A DNA stretch of 64,000 nt, taken from Pseudomonadota bacterium (GTDB lineage Bacteria > Pseudomonadota > Alphaproteobacteria > Rhizobiales > Xanthobacteraceae). The stretch is taken from assembly GCA_023422775.1 (NCBI GenBank), contig JAFAGM010000121.1, positions 17,586-81,585 of the forward strand, read 5' to 3'. Positions 52,131-60,286 of this stretch are shown here, piece by piece. The position numbers and the translations under genes were made by a program. The notes beneath the pieces are model-generated. The model was not told the origin of the DNA. It was given only the letters and a program-made list of their open reading frames with translations, and ran no database searches. Within the stretch, counting starts at the first letter, position 1, and each line of letters opens with the position of its first letter.

Positions 52131-53872
52131 GATTTCGCGGCTCCTGCGTCGGATACGATCTTGATCGGCGGCGGCGCCGGGACGCGCTGCAGCACCTGGC
52201 CGAGCACGGTCTCCTTCGGCCCGAAGGCCTGCACCCGGCCGTCCTTCAATACCAGCACCTGGTCGACCGCCTCGATCCCGATCGGCCGGTGCGCCACCAC
52301 GATCACGATGGCGCCGCGCCCGCGCGCCCCGCGCACCGCACGGGTCAGCGCCTCGTCGCCCTCGCTGTCGAGATTGGAGTTCGGCTCGTCCAGCACGATC
52401 AGGAAAGGATTGCCGTAGAGCGCGCGCGCCAGCGCCACGCGCTGGGCCTGCCCCGCCGAAAGCGCTGCCCCCTGCTCGCCGATCTGGGTGTCGTAGCCCT
52501 CGCGCATTTTGATGATCAGGTCATGCACGCCGGCTTCCTTGGCAGCGGCGATGATCGCATCGGAATTCGCTTCCGGATCGAAGCGGCAGATGTTCTGCGC
52601 GACCGTGCCCGCGAACAGTTCGACGTCCTGCGGCAGGTAGCCGATGTAGCGACCGATCACGTCCGAGGACCACTGGTCGAGCGCCGCGCCGTCGAGCCTT
52701 ACCTTGCCGCGGAACGGCGTCCAGACGCCGACCAGCGCGCGCACCAGCGAAGACTTGCCCGAACCGCTCGGACCGATGATACCGACGCCGGTGCCGGCCT
52801 CGACGGCGAAGGTCACGTCCTGCACGATCACCCGCTGCTCGCCCGGCGGCACGATGCTGACGGCTTCGACCGATAGCCGCGTCGAGGGAGCCTGCAGCAG
52901 GGTCTGGGTGCTCGCGGGCGGCATCTGGCCCAACAGCTTGTTGAGGCGATGCCAACTCTGGCGCGCCGCGACGAAGCCTTTCCAGTGCGCGATGGCGAGA
53001 TCGACCGGCGCCAGCGCGCGGGCGCTGAGTATCGAGCCCGCGATGATGATGCCGGCGGAGGCTTCCTGGTGGATCACCAGATAGGCGCCGACCGCGAGCA
53101 CCGCCGATTGCAGCATCATGCGCAACACCTTGGCGACGGCGCCGAGACCACCGGCGACGTCGCTGGCGCGCTGATTGCCAGCCAGATAGGTTTCGTTGGC
53201 CTCGCTCCAGCGCCTGGTCAGGCGCCCGGACATGCCCATCGCGACCAGCACTTCGGCGTTGCGCCGGCTGGTGGCGGCGAGATCATTGCGCCGCGCGGCC
53301 AGCGTCATCGCCTCGCGGGCCGGCGTACGCGACAGGAATTCGGTGATCAACGTCAGCGTCACGAGGATGATGGCGCCGACCAGGGCGGTGACGCCGATCA
53401 GCCAGTGGAACGCGAAACAGATCGCGAGATAGAACGGCAGCCATGGCAGATCGAAGAACGCGCCCGGCCCCATGCTGCCGAGAAACGACCGCACGTTGTC
53501 GAGATCACGCAGCGGTTGCAGGCCTTCGTTGCGCCCGCCGACCATCAGCGGCAGCCGCACCACGGTTTCGAACACGCGGGCGTTGATGGCTTCGTCCAGC
53601 GCGGTCCCGACGCGCCCGAGAATGCGTCCGCGGATCAGGTCCAGCCCGCCTTGCGCGATGTAGAGGCCGCCGGCAAGAACGACGAGGCCGATCAGGGTGG
53701 GTACGCTGCGGCTCGGCAGCACGCGGTCGTAGACCTCCAGCATGAAAATCGAGCCGGTGAGGTACAAAAGGTTGATCGCGCAACTCATGACGCCAACGCC
53801 GATGAAGGCGTTGCGGCAGGCGCGCAGTGCCTCACCGAGTTCGGAACGCCGGACGCCGGGAGCGGCTGCCAT
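52127..53872 (-). CDS. Type I secretion system permease/ATPase (PrtD-like)
   Basis: About 581 residues: an N-terminal membrane domain with six hydrophobic segments (including LYLTGSIFMLEVYDRVLPSRS, typical of PrtD/AprD) and a C-terminal ATPase with Walker A GIIGPSGSGKSSL, Q-loop LPQDVELFAGT, signature LSAGQAQRVALARAL and Walker B FLIVLDEPNSNLD. It lacks the C39 peptidase domain. Exports a protein with an uncleaved C-terminal signal in one step. The start could be the ATG at 53872 or the TTG at 53890; both have weak ribosome-binding sites. Confidence 0.92.
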   Translation of the reverse strand: MAAAPGVRRSELGEALRACRNAFIGVGVMSCAINLLYLTGSIFMLEVYDRVLPSRSVPTLIGLVVLAGGLYIAQGGLDLIRGRILGRVGTALDEAINARVFETVVRLPLMVGGRNEGLQPLRDLDNVRSFLGSMGPGAFFDLPWLPFYLAICFAFHWLIGVTALVGAIILVTLTLITEFLSRTPAREAMTLAARRNDLAATSRRNAEVLVAMGMSGRLTRRWSEANETYLAGNQRASDVAGGLGAVAKVLRMMLQSAVLAVGAYLVIHQEASAGIIIAGSILSARALAPVDLAIAHWKGFVAARQSWHRLNKLLGQMPPASTQTLLQAPSTRLSVEAVSIVPPGEQRVIVQDVTFAVEAGTGVGIIGPSGSGKSSLVRALVGVWTPFRGKVRLDGAALDQWSSDVIGRYIGYLPQDVELFAGTVAQNICRFDPEANSDAIIAAAKEAGVHDLIIKMREGYDTQIGEQGAALSAGQAQRVALARALYGNPFLIVLDEPNSNLDSEGDEALTRAVRGARGRGAIVIVVAHRPIGIEAVDQVLVLKDGRVQAFGPKETVLGQVLQRVPAPPPIKIVSDAGAAKS

Positions 53873-54218
53873 AAATGCGTATCTCTGCAAAAGGATAAGG
53901 TGACGCGATGGTTTTACCGATGTTTTTGGGCATCGTCCATTTAAGTCACGTTAACCTGAATCCGGCTCACCCCCGTGACAAGCCGTAGACACGGGAGAAG
54001 CAGCGTTATTCGGCGATCCGGTCGGGATTGGCAGGGGTTTGGGGGTCGGCTTTGCCCCGGGCCCGGGCTCGCGCCTCGGGGAAGGGCTCCGGAATTGCCG
54101 ACGTCGATACCCGCGCAATCTCGCCGTGCACGTCGAGCAGCACGCCGCTTCCGGCGCTGAACGGCGAAGGGGCAATGAGCGCTGCGGAACTTTCGTTGGC
54201 CCCGCGCGTTACCTTGGA
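53873..54218. other. Intergenic region with possible minus-strand coding signal
   Basis: Bases 54006-54205 on the minus strand have a frame with strong G/C third-position bias, reading ESSAALIAPSPFSAGSGVLL and ending ANPDRIAE. No start codon with a ribosome-binding site is evident, so I do not call a gene. The promoter for the secretion operon should lie between 53873 and 54000. Confidence 0.35.
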
Positions 54219-54458
54219 ATGAAACAGGGCGACATCTGGTATGTAACTTTCGGTCCGCACAAATCGGACGAAAGCGCGGAAAGCAGGGTGCGATCGACGC
54301 GCACCTTCAAGTCGGAAGTCGACGCCAAGTTGTTTGCGATGCAGATACTCGCCAAGGGCTTGACGGCGAGCGCGGGCACCCTCAATCCCCATCAACCGAA
54401 GCAGGTCGTGGGACCGTCTCAGATCGAGGCCTGGGCCGACCCGGGAATCGGCGGGTAG
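54219..54458 (+). CDS. Small hypothetical protein
   Basis: 79 residues beginning MKQGDIWYVTFGPHKSDESA and continuing through TFKSEVDAKLFAMQILAKGL to a Pro/Gly tail. Compact alpha/beta look with no signal or membrane segment; I recall similar small proteins in Bradyrhizobium but no named family. The ribosome-binding site is weak. Located between the secretion genes and a repeat; no evidence that it is secreted. Confidence 0.55.
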   Translation: MKQGDIWYVTFGPHKSDESAESRVRSTRTFKSEVDAKLFAMQILAKGLTASAGTLNPHQPKQVVGPSQIEAWADPGIGG

Positions 54459-54481
54459 AGGCTTAGCGGCTGACCCACTTC

Positions 54482-54572
54482 CGTCATGGCCGGGCCTGTC
54501 CCGGCCATCCACGTCTTTGCTGCCGCGCTACTGTTAAAACGTTGATGCCCGGGACGAGCCCGGGCATGACGA
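54482..54572. repeat. Palindromic repeat, CGTCATGGCCGGG...GGGCATGACG family
   Basis: Begins cgtcatggccgggcctgtcc and ends gagcccgggcatgacga. Related to 27817 and 60156 but with a shorter centre. Lies 19 bases past the stop of the ABC operon. Confidence 0.85.
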
Positions 54573-54590
54573 ATTAGCAACGCCTGTTTA

Positions 54591-55574
54591 TCAAGTCGCT
54601 GCAGCAGCGATGCTTTGCTCGGCGAGCACGCACCGCGCCGTCCGATCCGGCGACACCTGAACATTGTGTGGCAGGCGCTCGGTGCAGCGCGGCTGCGCGA
54701 ACGAGCAGCGCGGCGCGAACGAGCAACTCGAAGGCGCCTTGTCCAGCGACGGCGGCGTCCCCGGGATGGTTTCCAGCCGCTGGCCGCGTCTGGCGCCGTG
54801 AACGGTCGAGGCCAGCAATCCCTTGGCATAGGGATGAACCGGCGTACGCACGATGTCGCGCAACGTGCCCTGCTCCACGATCTGGCCGGCATACATGACC
54901 GCGACGCGGTCGCAAATCTCGATGGCGACGCCGATATCGTGGGTCACGAAAATCACCGACATGCCGAACTCGCGCTGCAACTCGCGCAAAAGCAGCAGGA
55001 TCTGGATCTGCACGGTGGCGTCCAGCGCCGTGGTCGGTTCGTCGGCCAGCAGGATCTTCGGCTTGCAGGCGAGCGCCAGTGCGATCATCGCGCGCTGCCG
55101 CATGCCGCCGCTCATTTCGTGCGGATAGGCCGCGAGCCGGCGCCTGGCCGAGGGAATCCGCACCACCTCCAGCATCTCCAGCGCGCGCGCCATGCCCTCC
55201 TTCTGGCTCTTGCCTTCGTGGCGCATCACACTTTCCGCGATCTGGTGGCCGATCGTGTAAACGGGATCGAGCGCCAGCGCGGGCTCCTGGAAGATCATGG
55301 AAACGATCTGGCCGCGAAACGCCGAAAGCTCCTCGTCATTCATCGCCAGCACGTCGCGGCCCAGAACCTTCACGGTGCCCGAAATCTGCGTCCGCTTCCT
55401 CGGCAAAAGCCGCATCAGCGCCCGCAGGGTCACGCTCTTGCCGGAGCCGGATTCGCCGAGCAGGCCGAGCACCTCGCCCTCGCCTAGCGAGAGCGAGATG
55501 TCGTTGACGGCATGCACCGTGCGCTCGCCGGTGAAGCGGATGTTGAGGTCGCGGATTTCGACGAGGTTGCTCAT
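54591..55574 (-). CDS. Oligopeptide/dipeptide ABC transporter ATPase (OppD/DppD type)
   Basis: 327 residues. Walker A LLGESGSGKSVTLRAL, Q-loop IFQEPALALDP, signature MSGGMRQRAMIALALAC, Walker B ILLADEPTTALD and the switch His in VIFVTHDIGV. The C-terminal region with CSFAPRCSFAQPRC is the Cys-rich oligopeptide-transporter extension that can bind an iron-sulfur cluster. Last gene of the operon; its ATG overlaps the amidase stop by 4 bases. Confidence 0.92.
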   Translation of the reverse strand: MSNLVEIRDLNIRFTGERTVHAVNDISLSLGEGEVLGLLGESGSGKSVTLRALMRLLPRKRTQISGTVKVLGRDVLAMNDEELSAFRGQIVSMIFQEPALALDPVYTIGHQIAESVMRHEGKSQKEGMARALEMLEVVRIPSARRRLAAYPHEMSGGMRQRAMIALALACKPKILLADEPTTALDATVQIQILLLLRELQREFGMSVIFVTHDIGVAIEICDRVAVMYAGQIVEQGTLRDIVRTPVHPYAKGLLASTVHGARRGQRLETIPGTPPSLDKAPSSCSFAPRCSFAQPRCTERLPHNVQVSPDRTARCVLAEQSIAAAAT

Positions 55575-56983
55575 GCGAGTTTGGGCACCTGCTGGTGATA
55601 GTCGGTTGCTCGCTGGAACGCCGCGCCGATCCGCACCAGCCCGGCCTCATCGAAGGCGCGGCCGATCAGTTGCATGCCGACCGGCAGGCCGCTCCTGGTG
55701 AAGCCCGCGGGTATGGAAAGCGACGGCAGGCCGAGATAGTTGATCGGACGGGTGAACTTCGTGATGCGCTGGATCACGGCCTCGGCGTCGCGGCTGTTGC
55801 CGACATCGCTCTCGGCAATCGTCACCGCCGGCATCGGCGCCACCGGCGCGATCACGGCATCGGTGCCGGTCACCGCCGCGAGATACGCAGCCAACGCGGG
55901 ACCGCGCCAGCGCATCGCCTCCAGATAGGTCACGCCGGGAATCGAAAGCCCGTTCTGCAGCCGCATCAACACCTGCGCGCCGTAATCCTGCGGCCGTTCG
56001 ATCATCCAGCGCTTATGGAAGACCGCGGCCTCGGTGGCGAGCACGATCTGGCAGGCGGCGGTGAGCTGCCGCTGATCCGGCAGTTCGACCTTGACGATTT
56101 CGACGCCCTCTTTCCGCAAGGTGGCGATGGTCTCGTCGAGTACCCGCGCCACCTCGGAATCGAGATCATCGACATAGAAGGCGGTCGGCACGCCGATCTT
56201 GAGCCCCTTGAGCGAGCCCGTGGTCGCGGCCATGTAGTTCGGCACCGGAAGCGTCGCGGCGGTCGGATCCTCGGGATCGGCGCCCGCCATCAGGCCCACC
56301 AGCAGCGCGCAGTCCTCGACCGTCTGCGCCAGGGGCCCGACCGTATCCAGCGACTGCGACAGCGGCATCGCGCCGGCGCGGCTGATGAGGCCGACCGTGG
56401 TCTTGAAACCGGTGACGCCGCAGAAATGCGCGGGCATCCGGATCGAGCCGCCGGTATCGGACCCCAGCGCCGCAAAGGTCAGCCGCGCGCCGACCGCCGA
56501 GCCGGAACCGGACGACGAGCCGCCGGTAATGTAATCGACGTTCCAGGGATTGCGCACCGCGCCGTAGTGAGGGTTGTGGCCGGTCGGCCCATAGGCGAAT
56601 TCGACCATCTGCAGCGAGCCAAGCCTGACCGAGCCCGCGTCCTTCAGGCGCTGCAGCGCGGTCGAGGTCGTCGTCGGCACGAAATCGCGGCGGATCTTCG
56701 AGCCGCAGGTCACGACCTTGCCGGCGTCGTAGTACATATCCTTGTGCGCCAGCGGCACGCCGTGCAGCACGCCCGCAATGTTCCCCCTGGCGAGCGCCGC
56801 GTCGGCCGCGTCCGCGGCGGCCAGCGCTTCGTCCGCCTCGATCGCCATGAAGGCGTTGACGCGCGGCTGCCATTGCGCGATCCGGTCGAGACAGGATTGC
56901 GTCACCTCGCGCGAGGAGAATTTCTTCGCCGCGATCGCTTTCGCAACCGCTACCAGCGACATCAGGGCCGGCTCACCGCTCAT
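55571..56983 (-). CDS. Amidase (AtzE-like) embedded in ABC transporter operon
   Basis: 470-residue amidase-signature enzyme. Lys81 in VPLAHKDMYYDAG, Ser155-157 in ITGGSSSGSGSAV and Ser180 in ALGSDTGGSIRMPA form the Ser-cisSer-Lys triad. The small DUF4089 gene immediately upstream (4-base ATGA overlap) is AtzG-like, so this is probably an AtzEG-type complex in which the small subunit stabilises the amidase as GatC does GatA. It likely cleaves an amide taken up by the flanking transporter. Confidence 0.88.
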   Translation of the reverse strand: MSGEPALMSLVAVAKAIAAKKFSSREVTQSCLDRIAQWQPRVNAFMAIEADEALAAADAADAALARGNIAGVLHGVPLAHKDMYYDAGKVVTCGSKIRRDFVPTTTSTALQRLKDAGSVRLGSLQMVEFAYGPTGHNPHYGAVRNPWNVDYITGGSSSGSGSAVGARLTFAALGSDTGGSIRMPAHFCGVTGFKTTVGLISRAGAMPLSQSLDTVGPLAQTVEDCALLVGLMAGADPEDPTAATLPVPNYMAATTGSLKGLKIGVPTAFYVDDLDSEVARVLDETIATLRKEGVEIVKVELPDQRQLTAACQIVLATEAAVFHKRWMIERPQDYGAQVLMRLQNGLSIPGVTYLEAMRWRGPALAAYLAAVTGTDAVIAPVAPMPAVTIAESDVGNSRDAEAVIQRITKFTRPINYLGLPSLSIPAGFTRSGLPVGMQLIGRAFDEAGLVRIGAAFQRATDYHQQVPKLA

Positions 56984-57177
56984 GCCGACACCTTCGCGCG
57001 CTGGACCAGAAGATAGCTCGCCGGTTCGAGGTCCATCGGCAGCGTGCCGGCTACGGCTGCAAAGCCGTCGAAGGCCGGGCCGATGGAATTGGCGATGCGC
57101 TCGGCGACTTCCTTGTCCGCGGGCACGCCCGCGACTTCGGTCATTGCCTTGACCTGCTTGGGATCGGGTCTTGTCAT
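56980..57177 (-). CDS. DUF4089 / AtzG-like small subunit
   Basis: 65 residues. MTRPDPKQVKAMTEVAGVPADKEVAERIANSIGPAFDGFAAVAGTLPMDLEPASYL matches the DUF4089 domain, related in fold and role to AtzG and GatC, which wrap around the partner amidase. It overlaps the ATPase gene upstream and the amidase gene downstream by 4 bases each, so stoichiometric coupled translation is expected. The open frame upstream of ATG 57177 is not coding. Confidence 0.85.
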   Translation of the reverse strand: MTRPDPKQVKAMTEVAGVPADKEVAERIANSIGPAFDGFAAVAGTLPMDLEPASYLLVQRAKVSA

Positions 57178-58241
57178 GCGGCGCGTACTCCTTTGGCCGG
57201 TGCGCGGCTGTGCCCCGAGCCCGGAATGGCCATGTAGCACGCCGCCTGATGGCCCATTGTATCGACATCGCTGAGTTTTGGCGTCGCATTTGCGCAGAGC
57301 GGCTCCGCAAACGGACAACGGGTGTGAAACCGGCAACCGGACGGCGGATCGATCGGGTTGGGCGGATCGCCCGAGATCGGCGGCGTCTCGGTGCGCCTGT
57401 CCGGATCGGACGACGGCATCGCCGCCAGCAGCGCCCTTGTATAGGGATGCGCCGCCGCGTCCCAGACCTTGTCGACCGGGCCGAGCTCGACCACCTCGCC
57501 GAGATACATCACCAGCACGCGGTCGGAGATGTAGCGCACGACGTTGAGGTCGTGGCTGATGAACAGGTATGTGAGGCCGAATTCGCGCTTCAGATCCGCC
57601 AGCAGGTTGAGCACCTGCGCCTCGACCGACTTGTCCAGCGCCGATACCGCCTCGTCAAGGATCACCAGCCGCGGCGACAGGGCCAGTGCGCGGGCGATGT
57701 TGACGCGCTGGCGCTGGCCGCCGGAAATCTCGTGCGGGTAGCGGTTGGCAAACGTTTCGGGCCGCAGGCCAACCTTGCCGAGCAGTTCGCGTGCCAGCGT
57801 GCGCGCCGCGGCGTCCGCCATGCCATGAACTTTTGGGCCGAACGCGATCGACTCCTCGATGGTGAGGCGCGGGTTGAGCGAGGCGTAGCTGTCCTGGAAT
57901 ACCATCTGCATGCCGCGGCGCAACTCACGCAAGGAGAGCGCGCGGCCGACCTGCATTCCGTCATAGATGATGTCGCCGGCATCGCTCTTCATCAGGTGCA
58001 TCAGGAGACGCGCGGTGGTCGACTTGCCGCAGCCGGATTCGCCGACGATGCCGACCGTTTCGCCCTTGGCGATCGAGAAGGAAACATCATCGACCGCGCG
58101 AACGGTCTTCCGCGCGCTGAACAGGTCCCCCCGCACCGGGAAATGCTTGGTCAGGCCAACCACCTGCAGCAGCGGCTGCGCCTCGCCGCCGACGTCCGCG
58201 ACCGGCTCCATAAGTTCGACTGACTGATACGTCTCACTCAT
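57174..58241 (-). CDS. Oligopeptide/dipeptide ABC transporter ATPase (OppF/DppF type)
   Basis: 355 residues. Begins with LLQVVGLTKHFPVRGDLFSARKTVRAVDDVSF typical of OppF. Walker A IVGESGCGKSTTARLL, Q-loop VFQDSYASLNPR, signature ISGGQRQRVNIARAL, Walker B LVILDEAVSALD, His switch LFISHDLNVV, and the C-terminal CRFHTRCPFAEPLC Cys-rich extension. Second ATPase of the transporter, encoded directly after permease C. Confidence 0.92.
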   Translation of the reverse strand: MSETYQSVELMEPVADVGGEAQPLLQVVGLTKHFPVRGDLFSARKTVRAVDDVSFSIAKGETVGIVGESGCGKSTTARLLMHLMKSDAGDIIYDGMQVGRALSLRELRRGMQMVFQDSYASLNPRLTIEESIAFGPKVHGMADAAARTLARELLGKVGLRPETFANRYPHEISGGQRQRVNIARALALSPRLVILDEAVSALDKSVEAQVLNLLADLKREFGLTYLFISHDLNVVRYISDRVLVMYLGEVVELGPVDKVWDAAAHPYTRALLAAMPSSDPDRRTETPPISGDPPNPIDPPSGCRFHTRCPFAEPLCANATPKLSDVDTMGHQAACYMAIPGSGHSRAPAKGVRAA

Positions 58242-58245
58242 CGCG

Positions 58246-59133
58246 TCAGTTCCTGATGTCCATGGCGCTGCGCATGCCGTCGCTCAAGAGGTTGAAGCAG
58301 ATCGACACCGCAAAGATCATGACGCCCGGCAGCGCCGCGACCCATGGGTTGACATAGATGGCGGTGCGCAGCGTGTTCAGCATCAAGCCCCACTCCGGCT
58401 CCGGCGGCTTGGTGCCGAGACCAAGGAACGAGAGGCCGGCGGCGAGGATCATCGACACCGAGATCAGCCCCGTGGCGTAGACGAAGATCGGGCCGAGCAC
58501 GTTGCCGAGCATGTGCACGCGCATGATGGTGAAGGGTCCGGCGCCGGAGGCACGCGCGGCCTCGACGAAATCCATGTTGCGCACGCCGGTCGTGACGCTT
58601 TCGGCAACGCGGGTGATCTGCGGCACGAACACGATCGTCAGCGACACGATGGAATTGACGATACCCGCGCCCAGCGCGCCGGAGATCGCAATCGCCAGCA
58701 GCACCGACGGGAAGGCGTAGAAGACGTCCACCGTGCGCATGATCGCCGTGTTGAGCTTGCCGCCGACATAGCCGGCGACCAGCCCCAGGGACGTGCCGAT
58801 GATGAATGCGAGGATGACGGGAAGGATGCCGATGATCAGCGACAGCCGGCCGCCATAGATCAGCCGCGCCAGCATGTCGCGGCCGAGTTCGTCGGTGCCG
58901 AGCGGATAGTTCGGCGTGCCGATGTGGCGAAGCCTGCGGATCATCGAACCCTGGTAGGGGTCGGCGAGGCCGAGCCATGGTGCGAACAGCGCTGAAGCGA
59001 AGATCAGCACCAGGATGAAGGCGCAGGCCATGCTGACCTTGTCGCGCGCAATGCGGCGGCCGACGGTGGCCCAATAGCCTCGCGCCTTGGTAGCGGGCGC
59101 GGCTTGCAGGGCGGTATCCGACATCACAGCCAT
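58246..59133 (-). CDS. ABC transporter permease (DppC/OppC type)
   Basis: About 295 residues, six membrane segments. LGTDELGRDMLARLIYGGRLSLIIGILPVILAFIIGTSLGLVAGYVGG and the EAA loop EAARASGAGPFTIMRVHMLGNVLGPIFVYA are diagnostic of the DppC branch. Start MAVMSDTALQ (59133) is 2 bases after the stop of permease B; MSD (59124) is an alternative. Confidence 0.92.
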   Translation of the reverse strand: MAVMSDTALQAAPATKARGYWATVGRRIARDKVSMACAFILVLIFASALFAPWLGLADPYQGSMIRRLRHIGTPNYPLGTDELGRDMLARLIYGGRLSLIIGILPVILAFIIGTSLGLVAGYVGGKLNTAIMRTVDVFYAFPSVLLAIAISGALGAGIVNSIVSLTIVFVPQITRVAESVTTGVRNMDFVEAARASGAGPFTIMRVHMLGNVLGPIFVYATGLISVSMILAAGLSFLGLGTKPPEPEWGLMLNTLRTAIYVNPWVAALPGVMIFAVSICFNLLSDGMRSAMDIRN

Positions 59134-59135
59134 GA

Positions 59136-60089
59136 TCAGCCCCGCTTGATGCGCGGATCGATCGCGGCTTGCACGATATCGACCAGCAGATTGAGCGTGA
59201 CGAAGAACAGCGCCAGCACCAGGATCGTACCCTGCAGCAGCGGCAGGTCGCGCTGGAAGATCGCCGAGTTGAGCAACAGTCCGGAGCCCGGCCATGAGAA
59301 CACGGTTTCGATCAGGATCGAGCCGCCGAGCATGTAGCCGAGTTGCAGCCCCATCACCGCAAGCGCAGTCGGCGCGGCGTTCTTGATGACGTGCTTGAAC
59401 ACGTCGAGTTCGCGCAGGCCCTTGGCGCGCAGCGCCTCGACGAAATCCTGCGAGAGGATGTCACCGGTCAGCGCGCGCACGGTACGGGTGACGATGCCCA
59501 TCGGGATCACCGAAGTCGTGATCGCCGGCAGGATCAGATATTTCATGTGCTCCCAATCCCAGCCCCACGAACCGGAGCCGCCGGGACCGGCGCCGACAGC
59601 GGGCAGCCAGTTGAGCTGCACCGAAAAGATGATGACCAAGACCATGCCGAGCCAGTAATGCGGCACCGAGACGCCGGCGATCGCCACCGAGGTAGCGACC
59701 TTGTCGATCCAGGTGTCGCGGAAGTAGCCGGCGATCAGGCCGAACAGCAGCCCGAGCGTGAAGCCGATCACCGCCGCGGCGATCGCCAGCGTCACGGTAT
59801 TGCTGACTGCGCGCAGAACCTCCGTCAGCACCGGACGGCCGGTGGCGATGGAACTTCCGAGATCGCCATGCAGCGCCCGCCACATCCAGAGGCCGAACTG
59901 AACCGGCAGCGGCCGGTCGAACCCATAGGCGGTGCGCAATTGCGCCGCGAGTTCCTGCGACGCATCCGCCGGCAGCACGGCAACCAGCGGATCGCCGGGC
60001 GTGATGTGCACCAGCAGGAAGCACACCAGCGCCACGCTGACCACGATCGGTATGACATAGACGATACGTCGGGCGATATAGACGAGCAC
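59136..60089 (-). CDS. ABC transporter permease (DppB/OppB type)
   Basis: 317 residues beginning MLVYIARRIVYVIPIVVSVALVCFLLVHITPGDP, the DppB N-terminus. The EAA loop is DFVEALRAKGLRELDVFKHVIKNAAPTALAVMGLQLGYMLGGSILIETVFSWPGSG. Six membrane segments. Separated from the binding-protein gene by a 118-base repeat, so the two may be on one transcript with the repeat modulating downstream levels. Confidence 0.92.
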   Translation of the reverse strand: MLVYIARRIVYVIPIVVSVALVCFLLVHITPGDPLVAVLPADASQELAAQLRTAYGFDRPLPVQFGLWMWRALHGDLGSSIATGRPVLTEVLRAVSNTVTLAIAAAVIGFTLGLLFGLIAGYFRDTWIDKVATSVAIAGVSVPHYWLGMVLVIIFSVQLNWLPAVGAGPGGSGSWGWDWEHMKYLILPAITTSVIPMGIVTRTVRALTGDILSQDFVEALRAKGLRELDVFKHVIKNAAPTALAVMGLQLGYMLGGSILIETVFSWPGSGLLLNSAIFQRDLPLLQGTILVLALFFVTLNLLVDIVQAAIDPRIKRG

Positions 60090-60155
60090 GAGATCACCTT
60101 CTTACTTCCTTCTCCTCTTGTGCGAGAAGGAACCTTCGCGAAGCAAACCCTATGT

Positions 60156-60273
60156 CGTCATGGCCGGGCTTGACCCGGCCATCCACGTCTTGGCCAAGCG
60201 CAGAGAAGTAAGACGTGGATGCCCGAGTCATCTAGCGCGAAGACGCGTTTCGCGCTTCTGCCCGGGCATGACG
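60156..60273. repeat. Palindromic repeat, CGTCATGGCCGGG...GGGCATGACG family
   Basis: Begins cgtcatggccgggcttgacc, has internal pair ccacgtctt / aagacgtgg, ends cttctgcccgggcatgacga. It lies inside the ABC operon between the binding-protein gene and permease B, a typical site for a processing or stabilising hairpin that raises binding-protein output. Confidence 0.85.
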
Positions 60274-60286
60274 AAGAGAGCAAGCC

